Assembly: GCF_024586455.1 (NCBI RefSeq)
Contig: NC_065923.1
Coordinates: 45,764,264 to 45,828,263, forward strand
Origin: Bactrocera neohumeralis
Lineage: Eukaryota; Arthropoda; Insecta; Diptera; Tephritidae
DNA length: 64,000 bases
Direction: 5' to 3'
A program made the position numbers and the translations under genes. The notes beneath the pieces are model-generated. The model was not told the origin of the DNA. It made no database searches and saw only the letters and a list, made by a program, of their open reading frames with translations. How positions within the stretch are numbered: the first letter of the stretch is position 1; each line of letters opens with the position of its first letter. Positions 37,330 through 47,444 of the stretch are shown in pieces.

Positions 37330-37595
37330 AATTCTTTTTCTTCTTCCTTATTGGCACAGACACCACTTACGCGGTTAAAGCCGAGTTTACAACAGCGCGT
37401 CAGTCATTCTTCCTTTTCACTGTTTGGCGCCAATTGGAGATTCCCAGCGTAGCCTGGTCCTTCTCCACCTGGTCTTTCAAACGAAGTAGAGGTCTCTTCT
37501 TCCTCTGCTCCCCAGGCGGGTACTGTGTCGAATACTCTCAAAGCTGAAGTAATTTCATCCATTCGGACGACATGACCTAACCCGCGTAACCGCTG
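37330..37595 (-). pseudogene. LINE 3' tail fused to a mariner fragment
   Basis: The minus strand reads LRGLGHVVRMDEITSALRVF and then DTVPAWGAEEEE, the C-terminus of the LINE family at 1190. It ends in the family tail (the complement of TTCTTCTTCCTTATTGGCAC). It shares one uninterrupted frame with mariner text upstream, so the joint ORF is chimeric. Confidence 0.8.
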
Positions 37596-37785
37596 AAATT
37601 CATGATGGACGATGCCTTTGATATCAAAAAAGACAATGAGCATCGTTTTCTATTGGGATTTGCTTATTCATAAGCGATCTCTTCCCGGCACTCCTAAAAG
37701 ACCTGGTGCCACCGAAACACACCACTTTTTGCTAAAGCAACATCTGGGTAAGCCTGCTTGAAACGTTTCTGTCGCAGATTTACCA
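37596..37785 (-). pseudogene. Mariner N-terminal piece, inverted and deleted
   Basis: On the minus strand from 37785: VNLRQKRFKQAYPDVALAKS and GVFRWHQVF (mariner HTH region). A jump then leads to MLIVFFDIKGIVHHEF near 37643, which belongs after the first catalytic Asp. The rest of this mariner continues on the other strand. Confidence 0.75.
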
Positions 37786-37789
37786 TGAC

Positions 37790-38285
37790 TTCGGCAAACA
37801 CTGACAATGTGACTCGTGCGCGCAAAGTTTTGAACTCACATCGTCGACTAAGCACTCGTTTAATTGTCCAGATATTAAATTTATCAAAATCTGTGGTTCA
37901 TGACATTGTGACGTAGCATTTGAACATCCGCAGGGTATGCGCGAAGAGATCGCAAAAGTGCTCACTGACGACCAGAAATTGCGGCAAGTGGAAGTGGGCC
38001 TAGAAAATTTTAACATATGTAAAAGTGACCCCCAATTTTTAAATAACTTAATTACAGGTGACGAGTCATAGATCTTTGAGTATGATCCCGAGACAAAAAG
38101 GCAATCTTCCGAGTGGCACACGATGAAAGGCAAGCATTTTGAGACAACAGAGGGGATTCAAGCAGCATGCAGAATGCCTCCGTGCCGCATTCAATGCTTG
38201 GACGCCACGCAGAAGGAGGAGGTTCCTTTGAAAGTTTTTAAAGAATTCTACCGATTGGGTCAATAATTTTTTTTTAAATCGACTC
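37790..38285 (+). pseudogene. Mariner middle fragment, plus strand
   Basis: The plus strand near 37830 reads RLSTRLIVQILNLSKSVVHD (second HTH). After frame changes, LTDDQKLRQVEVGLENFNIC and DPQFLNNLITGDES lead to a stop and IFEYDPETKRQSSEWH (first catalytic Asp block). Text is lost after about 38150. It complements the minus-strand piece at 37596-37785, so one mariner was broken by an inversion. Confidence 0.8.
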
Positions 38286-38523
38286 AGTCCTATTACTTTC
38301 CGGAGAAACCCTATATAAGAATATTCTTCGGACTTAAAAATTACTAAGTGAAATTATCTTAGTTACTCTTTCGGAAGGTTTCTGAAAACTTCTAAGGTTA
38401 AGTTATCATTTACGTAAACTCAATAATCCTATGTCAAAGTGTTCAAGCTAAGAGCTCTTTTCTTGGATAGTATGACCAAGTTTTAGCACTGCGACTACCA
38501 TTTCTTTCCGATTTTTTAGTTAT

Positions 38524-39772
38524 TTATGGTAGGGGTTGGGGTTTCAAGGTAAAAAAAGACTTTTTCGGGAATTTATTTCTTAAATATGAATTGAAAAATT
38601 TTATTCGGACATTTTGCGCATTATTAAGCACAATTTTGACAAAGTAGGCTAATTTTTTTGTCAATTTTTTTGTTCATAAACTTTAGCAGCGTTTTTTTCA
38701 AAAATACTTTTTCAAAGTCCGTGTTCACTGTCATTTCAAAATTACTTAAGGAGGAGCTGCTATTCAAAAAATCGATTATTTATATAAAAATAATCTAAGT
38801 ATGTCCCCAAAGCTTTAGATGGGACTCGATTTATTTTCGGAGCTAGAAGTCCGGAAATAGTGACAGAGCATTTAGCAGATATATGAGCGATTGGGTAGAA
38901 AGCGAAAACTTTCGCGCGATTTCTCAGTTTTTCATTTTTAGATTTTTCTTAATTGGCGGGCAATAGAAAAAAGTAAACATCCTATCGAAACGAATCAAAA
39001 TGCGTTGTCTTCAATTAAATGCTCATTTGGTGAAAAATACCGATTCGGAGAAAGTTAACATTAATCCGGTTTTTAAAAAATTTAAAATAAATTTTGATTT
39101 TTTTTAATGCAATTTTTTTAATCTGGAAAACTTTCCATTTTTCAATGTATTTCAATTGTTCAGACCTAAGAATTACTAGAATATTAAAAATTTCTTTTCT
39201 TTTTTTTTGTTTCAGAAAATTGCGATCTGCATCTTACCCGCCAACAGAAATTGCACACTCGAGGGTTTATTTAGCTTCAAACATGAAGAATATCTAATGT
39301 ATAATTTTGAAAAGACTTTTTATATAGGAATAAATCCCAAAAGTTTTTTTCAATCAGACGTTTTTTCCTTTCAAAAAATTTTTTTAAAATATAGATTTTG
39401 GAAGTCATTTCAAAATTACTTGAACGATTCATTTCAAACTTTGTACACATTTTTGACATATAAAATACCGCCCAACGTTTAGTAGAAAATAACAGTTTAC
39501 ACTTTAAATGGCCACCAAAAATTTTTAAATGAAAAACAAAATTTAAATGAGAACATTGGGAGAAGATTTGATTATAATTTGACTAATTTTTCTTGGTTTT
39601 TTATATTTCGGATAATTTCCTTCCGAGTTATGGTGAACACCGCAATATTTTTGCATGAAAAAATTACCCTAGATTGTCAAAAGGTCTGAATAATATTACT
39701 CAATCCACGTTTAAGAAATGAATTTTCAAAAAAAAAAATTTTTTTACCCTGAAACTCTAACCACTCCCTTAA
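38524..39772. mobile_element. TIR element with TTAA-type ends, no coding capacity
   Basis: The left end TTATGGTAGGGGTTGGGGTT aligns with the inverse of the right end (TTAAGGGAGTGGTTAGAGTT on the complement), and pairing continues through GTAAAAAAA, about 28 of 34 positions. The interior is poly-A/T rich. Its ORFs (39094-39482) show no domain. Like the 33225 element it carries a TTTTTTTTT-GTTTCAG stretch. Confidence 0.65.
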
Positions 39773-39774
39773 GA

Positions 39775-40271
39775 ACCAACTAGATCTTTTTTCTACCTGG
39801 AAATTGTACTTTATACTATATATTGTATGTGGTTTATATTGCAATAATAAATTCTTTTACCAAATGACGTCAGCTGAAAGTTGTCAATGCACTAGTTCAG
39901 CTTTTGCGACAAACTCGAAAATTTTGCTTCCTCGTCTAAAATTCTAATTTCTAAAATCAAATTTTTATATAATCATATTGACTCATATTTTTACACTTTT
40001 AAAAGTATATATTTATATAAGCTTTTATTCGATTCCTTTTCATAAGAAATTTTTACTAAAATATTTGAAAAGTCTTGTGAGTGTTTGCCACTGTCAACAC
40101 GCTCACATATCGAGACAATATGAGTGTCACGTATTTTTGTTTGTCCAATGTCGCTCCCACTGACAGCTAATTTGAATAATGGTCTTACGAATCTAATACA
40201 TTCCACTCAGCATTGGCAATGCGTACTTATCTTGAATAAAATATTTTTGCGCCTAAAACTTTGTAAGCTTG
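39775..40271. other. Spacer before the second gap
   Basis: ORFs on both strands around 39978-40206 show no domain. Confidence 0.4.
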
Positions 40272-40371
40272 NNNNNNNNNNNNNNNNNNNNNNNNNNNNN
40301 NNNNNNNNNNNNNNNNNNNNNNNNNNNNNNNNNNNNNNNNNNNNNNNNNNNNNNNNNNNNNNNNNNNNNNN
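40272..40371. other. Assembly gap (100 N)
   Basis: Exactly 100 ambiguous bases. Confidence 0.99.
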
Positions 40372-41085
40372 ATCTGGCCGAAATTAGAAAATTAAAAGTT
40401 GGCAAACAAGTCTAACCCAAAAACCAATGTCAATGGAAAGGGGCCCACTTTTTCCCTTTTATTTTCATTATTTTTGAAAAAAATTTTTATATTCAAGTGC
40501 GGCAGGTGTTGGTTCTTTTTTAATATATTTTTTAGGTAAAATAAAAGGTCTCCAATTTTATATTTTTTAAATTTTTAACATTTGTTTTTTTGTTTTTTTT
40601 TCCCCGGTTTTCGTTATTTGGAATAAAATTGCTTGCTTTTAAAGTGGTCAAATAATTGTACCGGAATTAAATTTGGGGTGGCATGACCCCAAAGTATCTG
40701 ACGTTGGGCTTAAGTGAGTGACAACAAATTAAATATGTAAATCTATATTAGTTGGTATGAGAATTAATTCTGGAAGTAGCCTAATTTTTATAACCACTGT
40801 CTGCCACAAAAATTAAGGAAAATTTCATTGTTTATAAAATACATATAAAAATATAAATAAAAGATATTTCATCATTAAAAATTTGCGAAGTACACACCAC
40901 ACACTCTTAGTGGTTTCAAGTAAGTAGCTGTTAAAATAGTTACTACCTAAAGTTAACAGTTTGGAATATTTTAAAACATCTATAAATATATTTTTCAATT
41001 CGAAAAATATACCCCAAACCCTTTCTCAGCCATATAGTTCCTTTTGGTTTTTATTGTATTGTTCACATGACCCAAACTTCTTCAA
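40372..41085. other. Gap-adjacent stretch, possibly low-quality at its start
   Basis: The first 250 bases after the gap are full of homopolymers (runs of T, CCCC, GGGG), as at 57864. No gene is seen through 41085. Confidence 0.4.
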
Positions 41086-41106
41086 AAAGACATTGAAACT
41101 TCAAAT

Positions 41107-41580
41107 TTAAGGAGTTACATGAGTTTTCATCCTTTTTTCAACAATTTTTTTCTCATACTACTAGCAAAGAAATTCAGAAATTTTTGGAAAAAAATATTTT
41201 AAACTCGGCCATTGTGACGCCGTTTCCGGTGACAACTTGAAAAAAAGATGCGCGCGCGTTGGCAGGATAATTCCTTACAGGATCATCTGAAGTAAAAAAA
41301 GTGTTTTAGTTAAAACCTTAACTTCTAACAAAGACAAAGGTAAAAAAACTAAAAATCCACCTCTTTAAAAATTGTATCTGAAAGACCTGTGTAATTTCAT
41401 TAAGATCGGTTGAGATCTCAGAAGTCTTTCCAACCGACTTCAGAAACACAGTTTCGAGAAAAATGTGCATAAAAACGCTATAAAGGATGTATGTATCTCC
41501 GAAACTATTACTCGGAATTTAATAAAACAATAAAAAAAATCGATTTTTTGAAATCCGTATACCCGTGCAATGTTTATTAT
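41107..41580. repeat. Dispersed repeat, copy 2
   Basis: It begins TTAAGGAGTTACATGAG and shares AAACTCGGCCATTGTGACGC, GTTTCCGGTGACAAC and TCTCCGAAACTATTACTCGG with 15360-15941. Its right end runs directly into an IS630-like fragment, so it appears truncated. Confidence 0.6.
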
Positions 41581-41589
41581 CATTCGAAA

Positions 41590-42140
41590 GAACATTCTTT
41601 GGTATTTATTTTTGGAAGATCATCTCTTTCAAATGTTGACCGCGGCAACGTCTCAGATGGTCCGTCCGTTGAGACTAATTTTCGATGACTTGTAGTCGCC
41701 ATTGACCGTTACGTTCTCAGCGGCTTCATTTTCTAGATGCAGTAATTTTGCTGGTTTACGTACCCATTAAGCCAGAAATGGGCATCATCGCTGAGAAAAA
41801 TTTGGCTCGAAATCGTTGGATCTTCAAGAAACTTTTGAAGAGCCCATAAAGCGAAACGATGTCGGTTTGGAGGTCGAGCGGCTTGAGTTCTTGCACATGC
41901 TGTATTTTGATCATTTTGATCTTCACTGAATACTGCACGTAATCTATTCGGTTGAATATTATCAATAATAAAAGCTGGGTCTGAAGATGGGTGATGGTGT
42001 TGCGAATAGTACGTTCAATAGACCGATAATGTTGACCATAGGTTGAGCGAATCGCGCGAAACATATTCTTTAAAGAATGTGAATTTTCTTAATAAAGTTA
42101 AACGATTTGTAAACGTTGTTCAGACGTAAGTCTTTTCCAT
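41590..42140 (-). pseudogene. IS630/mariner-like transposase, internally deleted
   Basis: The plus-strand side near 41630 carries AAATGTTGACCGCGGCAACG, the complement of the C-terminal coding end (R-GQHL type). Near 41695-41760 the complement of VNG / PYFF text appears, and 41756-42064 carries the N-terminal end. The block with the second and third acidic residues is missing. Stops throughout. Same family as 44123-45048. Confidence 0.7.
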
Positions 42141-42439
42141 GAGTGGATTCAGCCATGCCCATCTATATATTCGTCTGTCAGCTTCAGTTTTTGAGACATC
42201 GATCTGTGTTGGTGACTATAGTTTCCAGCTAAACTACAAAATATACGCAAAAGCTTCAAAAGAGACAAAAAATATTATTATTAATATTAGTTTGGCAGTA
42301 GAATGTTTTAGAAGGCGTGATTAAGTAATTAAGTATTACTCGCTTCGAAGGAGATTATTAGATCTTCCAGGATTATTCTGCTTCAGCACACAGGGCAAAA
42401 ATTACGCAGCAGTGACTATAAATCAACATATAATAATAT

Positions 42440-42645
42440 CAAATAATAATTTGATAGCTGCAGATGATTGGCCACCTAGTAGTCGAGATTTGAAATCCTT
42501 GGACTATAGTTTGTAGTCAGACTTAGAAAACATGGCCTGTCGAATACCACACGGATTTGGAACTTGGAGAATCTCAAAATGTCTTTGGTTACAGCAGCAT
42601 CGAAACTGCGCGTACTATTTTTCGCTTTTTCCCCTTGCAATGTTG
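42440..42645 (+). pseudogene. Tc1/mariner-superfamily transposase C-terminal scrap
   Basis: The plus strand reads DDWPPSSRDLKSLDYSL, a stop, then SDLENMACRIPHGFGTWRIS. This resembles the WPPxSPDLNPLDYxLW..LE block around the third acidic residue. The neighbouring text to 42980 may be its 3' flank. Short and decayed. Confidence 0.65.
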
Positions 42646-43479
42646 TTACGTCAAAGTAAATACATATATGGTCATAATTTGATCGGAGGCCTTACTGAAT
42701 CCAACCGGATAGGGGTATTATTTAATATCGTAAATGGGTTCCAAATGAGCTAGTTTTAAACTGGGGCTCACAATAAAGAGCCAACTTCTATTCCACTTCA
42801 TAAAAGCAACTATGTATGAGTTTAGCGCCCTTTAGCAACAATACTTGTCAAGTAGTCAATATTAAGGTATACCACTTTTGATTTGCTATTAAAACAAACA
42901 TGTCCCACAACTCAGTACTGACTTCAAAAACTGCTTAAAAATTATTTGTGTCCAAATGAGCCAACACACCCCTTCTTACTATATTATAGTATATTGTATT
43001 TATGTCTATTGATAGCTAAGTTAAAAATCAAAAATTCATCAAGGGTATTATACCCCTCCTAACTTATTGAATCTACAAGTTTTACTCAAAAACTTTTCTA
43101 AATTTTACATTTAAAAATATTCATAAATATATGCACATGGTTATATATGCCTTTACAAATATATAAAACACTGATTTATCGCTCTGAGCAAAATGAAACA
43201 CTTTCCCTACAACTTTCCCTACAACTTTTCGTTCATTTTGGTGCAAATGAGGAAAACTACTCAAATGTCATTAAGAAATGTGGCATACTTTTCGGTACTT
43301 CAGTTTTTACCTGGCAGTGCTGCTTCCATTTTGCCTTATGCATTTTATTCAGCAATCCCTTTCAACTTAAACTTGTGTGGTTTGGTTGAATAAAAATTAT
43401 TTGTATTATTTAGTACTTTTTGCTGTGATCAAAACTGCATAAAATAAAATTAATCTGTTTTGCATTTTCTTTTACACAG
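42646..43479. other. Stretch upstream of the first visible cyclase exon
   Basis: Two overlapping plus-strand ORFs at 43147-43393 show no cyclase motif. I did not find the membrane-domain exons expected upstream of the C1a domain. Confidence 0.4.
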
Positions 43480-44080
43480 TACTTCCGAACATTGTGAACA
43501 ATCAAATACGGGCCGACATGTATAAAGGCACCGATCCCACCGTCGAAACCCAATTCAATAAGGTCTACGTGTACCCGATGGATAACACCGGTCAACACGA
43601 TTTTTGGGTCTGACATCTACATGTTAAATTTTAGTTTCTCCTATGACAAAAATAAGGAAACAATTTTTTTCCGGTTAAAGTTTGCTTTCGTAGAAATCAG
43701 CAATTTTTCGATGATTTTTATATTTTTTTCTACAATTTCGCTATAGATTATAATTAGAAAACTTTTTTTAGATACAAGAGTCGTTTTTATTCAAGATGTG
43801 TGATAAACAATAACATATAAATGTAAAATAACAAGAAATTACTGTCTAAAAGTGAATATTTTTTGTATTTCTTTTATGCTCATATGAGCTCTCTCGTATT
43901 AAACCCCAAATATACTTATCGATGTAGATCAGCCCAAAGCAAACTTAAAGAACTAAAGATTAATATTTAAGTGTTTTTCAATGACTTGAATCAGAATTCA
44001 AGCACGAGAACAGAAACCCCAAAAAAAATTTTTTTTTTGTTGGCCGGTGTAATGTCAGTATACTGTTCGCGGATTTCAAG
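43480..44080 (+). pseudogene. Cyclase exon a, split by a MITE
   Basis: After acceptor TTTTACACAG, codons begin (G)TA CTT CCG and read VLPNIVNNQIRADMYKGTDP, then VYVYPMDN up to 43585. Coding resumes at 44053 with VSILFADFK, ending AAG at 44080. The ADFK word has Phe where the family has Ile or Val. The next base should be the intron G of a GTGAGT donor but is T (TTGAGT). Using the GT one base earlier would shift the frame into a stop in the next exon. Confidence 0.85.
43586..44049. mobile_element. MITE inserted in the cyclase coding exon
   Basis: The ends are CACCGGTCAACACGATTTTT and, on the complement of the right side, CACCGGCCAACAAAAAAAAA, a 12-bp inverted repeat with one mismatch. The flanks carry a 3-bp duplication TAA (43583-43585 and 44050-44052). 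Removing the element and one TAA restores the reading frame through GAT AAT GTC. A 3-bp TWA target duplication fits PIF/Harbinger, but assignment by target site alone is tentative. 464 bp, no ORF. Confidence 0.85.
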
Positions 44081-44122
44081 TTGAGTAAAGCGAATAATAT
44101 TCACTACATTTAAATTATTATA

Positions 44123-45048
44123 TCGGGTGATTTTTTAAGAGCTTGATAACTTTTTTTTAAAAAAAAAAACGCATACAATTTGCAAAATCTCATCGGTTCT
44201 TTATTTGAAACGTTAGATTGGTTCATGACATTTACTTTTTGAAGATAATTTCATTTAAATGTTGACCGCGGCTGCGTCTTGGTGGTCCATTCGGAAAGTC
44301 CAATTTTGGGCAACTTTTTCAAGCATTTCGGCCGGAATAACCCGAATTTCTTCGGAAATGTTGTCTTCCAAAGCTGGAATAGTTGCTGGCTTATTTCTGT
44401 AGACTTTAGACTTGACGTAGCCCCACAAAAAATAGTCTAAAGGCGTTAAATCGCATGATCTTGGTGGCCAACTGCCCATGCATCCCGAAAAATGCACTGT
44501 TTGGTGTGGTTTGTACGCTGGTGGAATCATTGGACCGTATTTTTTAAAGATGCTGTTGGACGCAACGTTACGGTGAATGGCGATCGCTATCGTTCGATGC
44601 TAACAAACTTTTTGTTGCCAAAAATGCTACATGCCACACAGCTCGCGATTCTATGGCCATTTTGAGGGAAAACTTCGGAGAACAATTCATCTCAAGAAAT
44701 GGACCCGTAAGTCGGCCACCAAGATCATGCGATTTAACGCCTTTAGACTATTTTTTGTGGGGCTACGTCAAGTCTAAAGTCTACAGAAATAAGCCAGCAA
44801 CTATTCCAGCTTTGGAAGACAACATTTCCGAAGAAATTCGGGCTATTCCCGAAATGCTCGAAAAAGTTGCCCAAAATTGGACTTTCCGAATGGACCACCT
44901 AAGACGCAGCCGCGGTCAACATTTAAATGAAATTATCTTCAAAAAGTCATGAACCAATCTAACGTTTCAAATAAAGAACCGATGAGATTTTGCAAATTTT
45001 ATGCGTTTTTTTAAAAAAAAGTTATCAAGCTCTTAAAAAATCACCCGA
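44123..45048. mobile_element. Foldback IS630/mariner-like element with duplicated, inverted 3' end
   Basis: The ends TCGGGTGATTTTTTAAGAGC and its inverse are flanked by TA (44121-44122 and 45049-45050). The right arm encodes on the plus strand the transposase C-terminus (PPRSCDLTPLDYFLWGYVKS to HLNEIIFKKS, ORF 44653-44952). The left arm encodes the same C-terminus on the minus strand (ORF 44530-44255). The centre, 44530-44652, keeps plus-strand NVTVNGDRYRSMLTNFLLPK text. The N-terminus and first Asp are gone. An arm of about 400 bp is therefore present twice in inverted orientation, giving a near-palindrome. It lies in the intron after cyclase exon a. Confidence 0.9.
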
Positions 45049-45124
45049 TATAAGTAGTGAGATATGGCCTTAAATTCATAAGAATTTTGACATTTAGTGG
45101 TTGTTGTCTTACAAAAGTGATTTA

Positions 45125-45615
45125 GAGGAAAGACAAAATATCAACCAACAAAAACTTCAGCTTCGAAATCCATCGCAGAATATCTCTTGCCAACAGGTGC
45201 TACTTCGAACTAAGTAGGCAACTGAGAAGTAAAATCCTCTCTCTATAAACAAAAACCAAACTCTATAAGTCAGTCATTATTCCCGTCCTGTTATATGGTA
45301 CAAAAGCATGGTTGATGACAACATCTGATGAGTCGACGTTACAAGTTTTCGAGAGAAAGGTTCTGCGGAAGAATTATGGTTCTTTCCGCGTTGGCTACGG
45401 CGAATATCGTATTCGATGGAAAGAGGACCTGATCTCATATGACGACATTGACATAGTTCAGCGAATTAAAAGACAGTGGCTACGCTGGCTAGGTCATGTT
45501 GTCCGAGTGGACAAAAACACTCCAGCTCTGAAAGTATTCGCCGCAGTACCCGCCGGGGGAAGCGGAGGAAGAGGAGGACCTCTACTCCGTTGGAACGACC
45601 AAGTGGAATAATTTC
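45125..45615 (+). pseudogene. LINE C-terminal fragment in the cyclase intron
   Basis: The ORF from 45312 reads TTSDESTLQVFERKVLRKNY, then DIVQRIKRQWLRWLGHVVRV and GGSGGRGGPLLRWNDQVE. This is the C-terminus of the 1190-type LINE. Upstream to about 45125 earlier text is frameshifted. It stops just before cyclase exon b. Confidence 0.85.
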
Positions 45616-45740
45616 CAACTGATGCCACCTTGCGAAAAGAAGAAACGCCACAATAAATTTCGACAAAAGGCCGATTTAGTTCTAAGCACCGCCGCATACT
45701 TAGAAACTTAGTTAAAAAAATCTCTTTATATTTGTTACAG

Positions 45741-45810
45741 GGTTTCACTGGGTTAGCAAGTAAGACATCCCAGCAGCTTGTCAAAATTCTAAACGATTTG
45801 TTTCGCCTAG
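45741..45810 (+). pseudogene. Cyclase exon b
   Basis: After acceptor TTTGTTACAG the frame reads GFTGLASKTSQQLVKILNDL then FRL and one extra base before donor GTAAAT. This is the C1a helix after FADIKGFT. One residue appears missing in SKTS-QQLV and another in LF-RL compared with my recollection of the family. Confidence 0.8.
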
Positions 45811-45815
45811 GTAAA

Positions 45816-46755
45816 TTAAAAATTAAGTAATTTTATTTCTTTTTAAAAGTGATAGTAGAGAGCTCACACTTTTCCTTAATTAATTTTGATTTACTACATT
45901 GACTTCGAACATATTAAATGAACATATTTTATTTTACATATTTCGAAAGTGTTAGCCTAGAAGTAACAGACCGATGTGAAATAATTTCCGGTAGCTTCCG
46001 GTACCTTGCTATGAAAGGCCAAAGCAAAAGCTTATTTTTGCATTCTGAGCGTTAAAACTGTCTGACAATTTATCCTCCAATCCTTTCATATAATTAATCA
46101 CAAATTCTGAAATATGTCGAAATAACGATATGGGTTCACAAAGAGCGTACCCTGATTTACATAGCGCATTGCAGAGGAACCCCAGGCGTCTGCTGCATTA
46201 TAATATTATTTCGAACCTTCATTTTCAAATCTTCGTATATTATTTGGGACAGTTAAAAATACAATTTTTATTGCGCTATACAAGTATTTCCTTATGTGGC
46301 TCTTGACCATTCTCAGTTCTCAGTAAACATTAACTGTACATACATATACATATATGTATGTACGTATAATTGTCTGTCACTTTGCTAGAATTACTTTGAC
46401 ATTTATCGGAAGCAAATAGCGCACTTAAGTGACGGCATCATCTGTCACTGTTCGCACATACCCGTCACCCAAGTTACGGCGTCTCTTCTTATATACTATA
46501 CATGGTTGGCAGTAAAACTTGAGTTACATACGTAAATCTGCAGACACAAGAAAACCAACAACAATAATAAACAAATGACCAAGTAGTCAAATGAAGCCAA
46601 CTTGCTAAAGAAAAGACAAGAATGTAAATACAAAATTTTTACGTTTTTCCGGTTTGGCCCTGGACGTAGATGCATCGTATTGTGTCCACTATTGGTATTG
46701 TTGTTGTTGTTATAATTGCAACTACATGCTGACGCTGTTGTGTTCGCTTCATTTG
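45816..46755. other. Cyclase intron remnant
   Basis: No other exon seen. GTT and GTTATAATTGC triplet text near 46690. The ORFs at 46496-46777 are not supported. Confidence 0.45.
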
Positions 46756-46930
46756 ACCGCAACCGCAGGACAATCACTGTTTGCGTGTGAAACTCTTGGG
46801 CGATTGCTATTACTGTGTGTCACAGTTCGAGAGCGACAACTGGAAGACGCGACCGGATCATGCGGTGTGCAGTGTGGAGACTGGACTGCATATGATAAAG
46901 GCAATCAAGGATGTGCAGCTTCACACGCAT
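46756..46930 (+). pseudogene. Cyclase exon c (LGDCYYCVS)
   Basis: From 46769 the frame reads DNHCLRVKLLGDCYYCVS, QFESDNWKTRPDHAVCSVET and GLHMIKAIKDVQLHTH. LGDCYY holds the second metal Asp. The bases before it (TTTGACCGCAACCGCAG) look like the coding FDRIAE segment with one base lost and no AG just before it. The CGCAG at 46764-46768 may act as a cryptic acceptor. The 3' side reads CAT-GCAAGT: either a GC donor in the wrong phase, or a donor that lost one G. Confidence 0.9.
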
Positions 46931-46948
46931 GCAAGTGTAATATTTTAT

Positions 46949-46977
46949 AAACACACACACACACATATATATATATA
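46949..46977 (+). repeat. (AC)n(AT)n microsatellite
   Basis: Alternating AC then AT dinucleotides directly after cyclase exon c. Confidence 0.9.
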
Positions 46978-47075
46978 GTGTAAATATGTATATGTTTTAA
47001 CAGGATGTTTGCACGTCTGATGTACCTAGTGCAAAAATAACAAATACGTTGCACAAACTTTATTGTATAACTCAT

Positions 47076-47082
47076 ATGTATA

Positions 47083-47109
<27 letters not shown>
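47076..47109 (+). repeat. (AT)n microsatellite
   Basis: An uninterrupted AT dinucleotide run of about 34 bases. Confidence 0.9.
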
Positions 47110-47115
<6 letters not shown>

Positions 47116-47116
<1 letters not shown>

Positions 47117-47430
47117 CAATAACGAAGATATCGGGAGTGATCCCTTAAACATTTTCGATTAAGTAAAGCGTTTAAGAGATACTCATTGTCAACCAGTTCG
47201 CTCGAATGATTTTGGTGGATATTTCGAGTATGAAACGTGTTCTTCCTCGACTCGTCCCGATAAAGATGCATTTTTTTCAAAACAAGTACCGTAAACAAAC
47301 CACGTTGGCCACAGTCCCTTGATCGTGCGAATTCCAATCCTACATTCATGGCCTTATGAGTTTGACCATACAAGACAACTGTCATAAGAACGGAGGGAAA
47401 AAACAAGCCAAAACCAAAAAAAGCAAACAC
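47116..47430 (-). other. Unassigned 104-codon ORF
   Basis: An open frame on the minus strand with basic C-terminal text (ALLNRKCLRDHSRYLRY) and no domain I recognise. It sits between a microsatellite and a DINE. It could be a TE scrap or chance. Confidence 0.25.
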
Positions 47431-47444
47431 TCCAAAGCCACTCT

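Noticed and set aside
46140..46210. CGCATTGCAGAG at about 46171 as a micro-exon coding RIAE of the cyclase
   Set aside because: The phase does not fit exons b and c and there is no GT donor after it. The FDR-like codons directly before 46769 explain the segment better.
46654..46950. 98-codon ORF overlapping cyclase exon c in another frame
   Set aside because: It is a shadow frame. The cyclase frame shows the conserved LGDCYYCVS motif.
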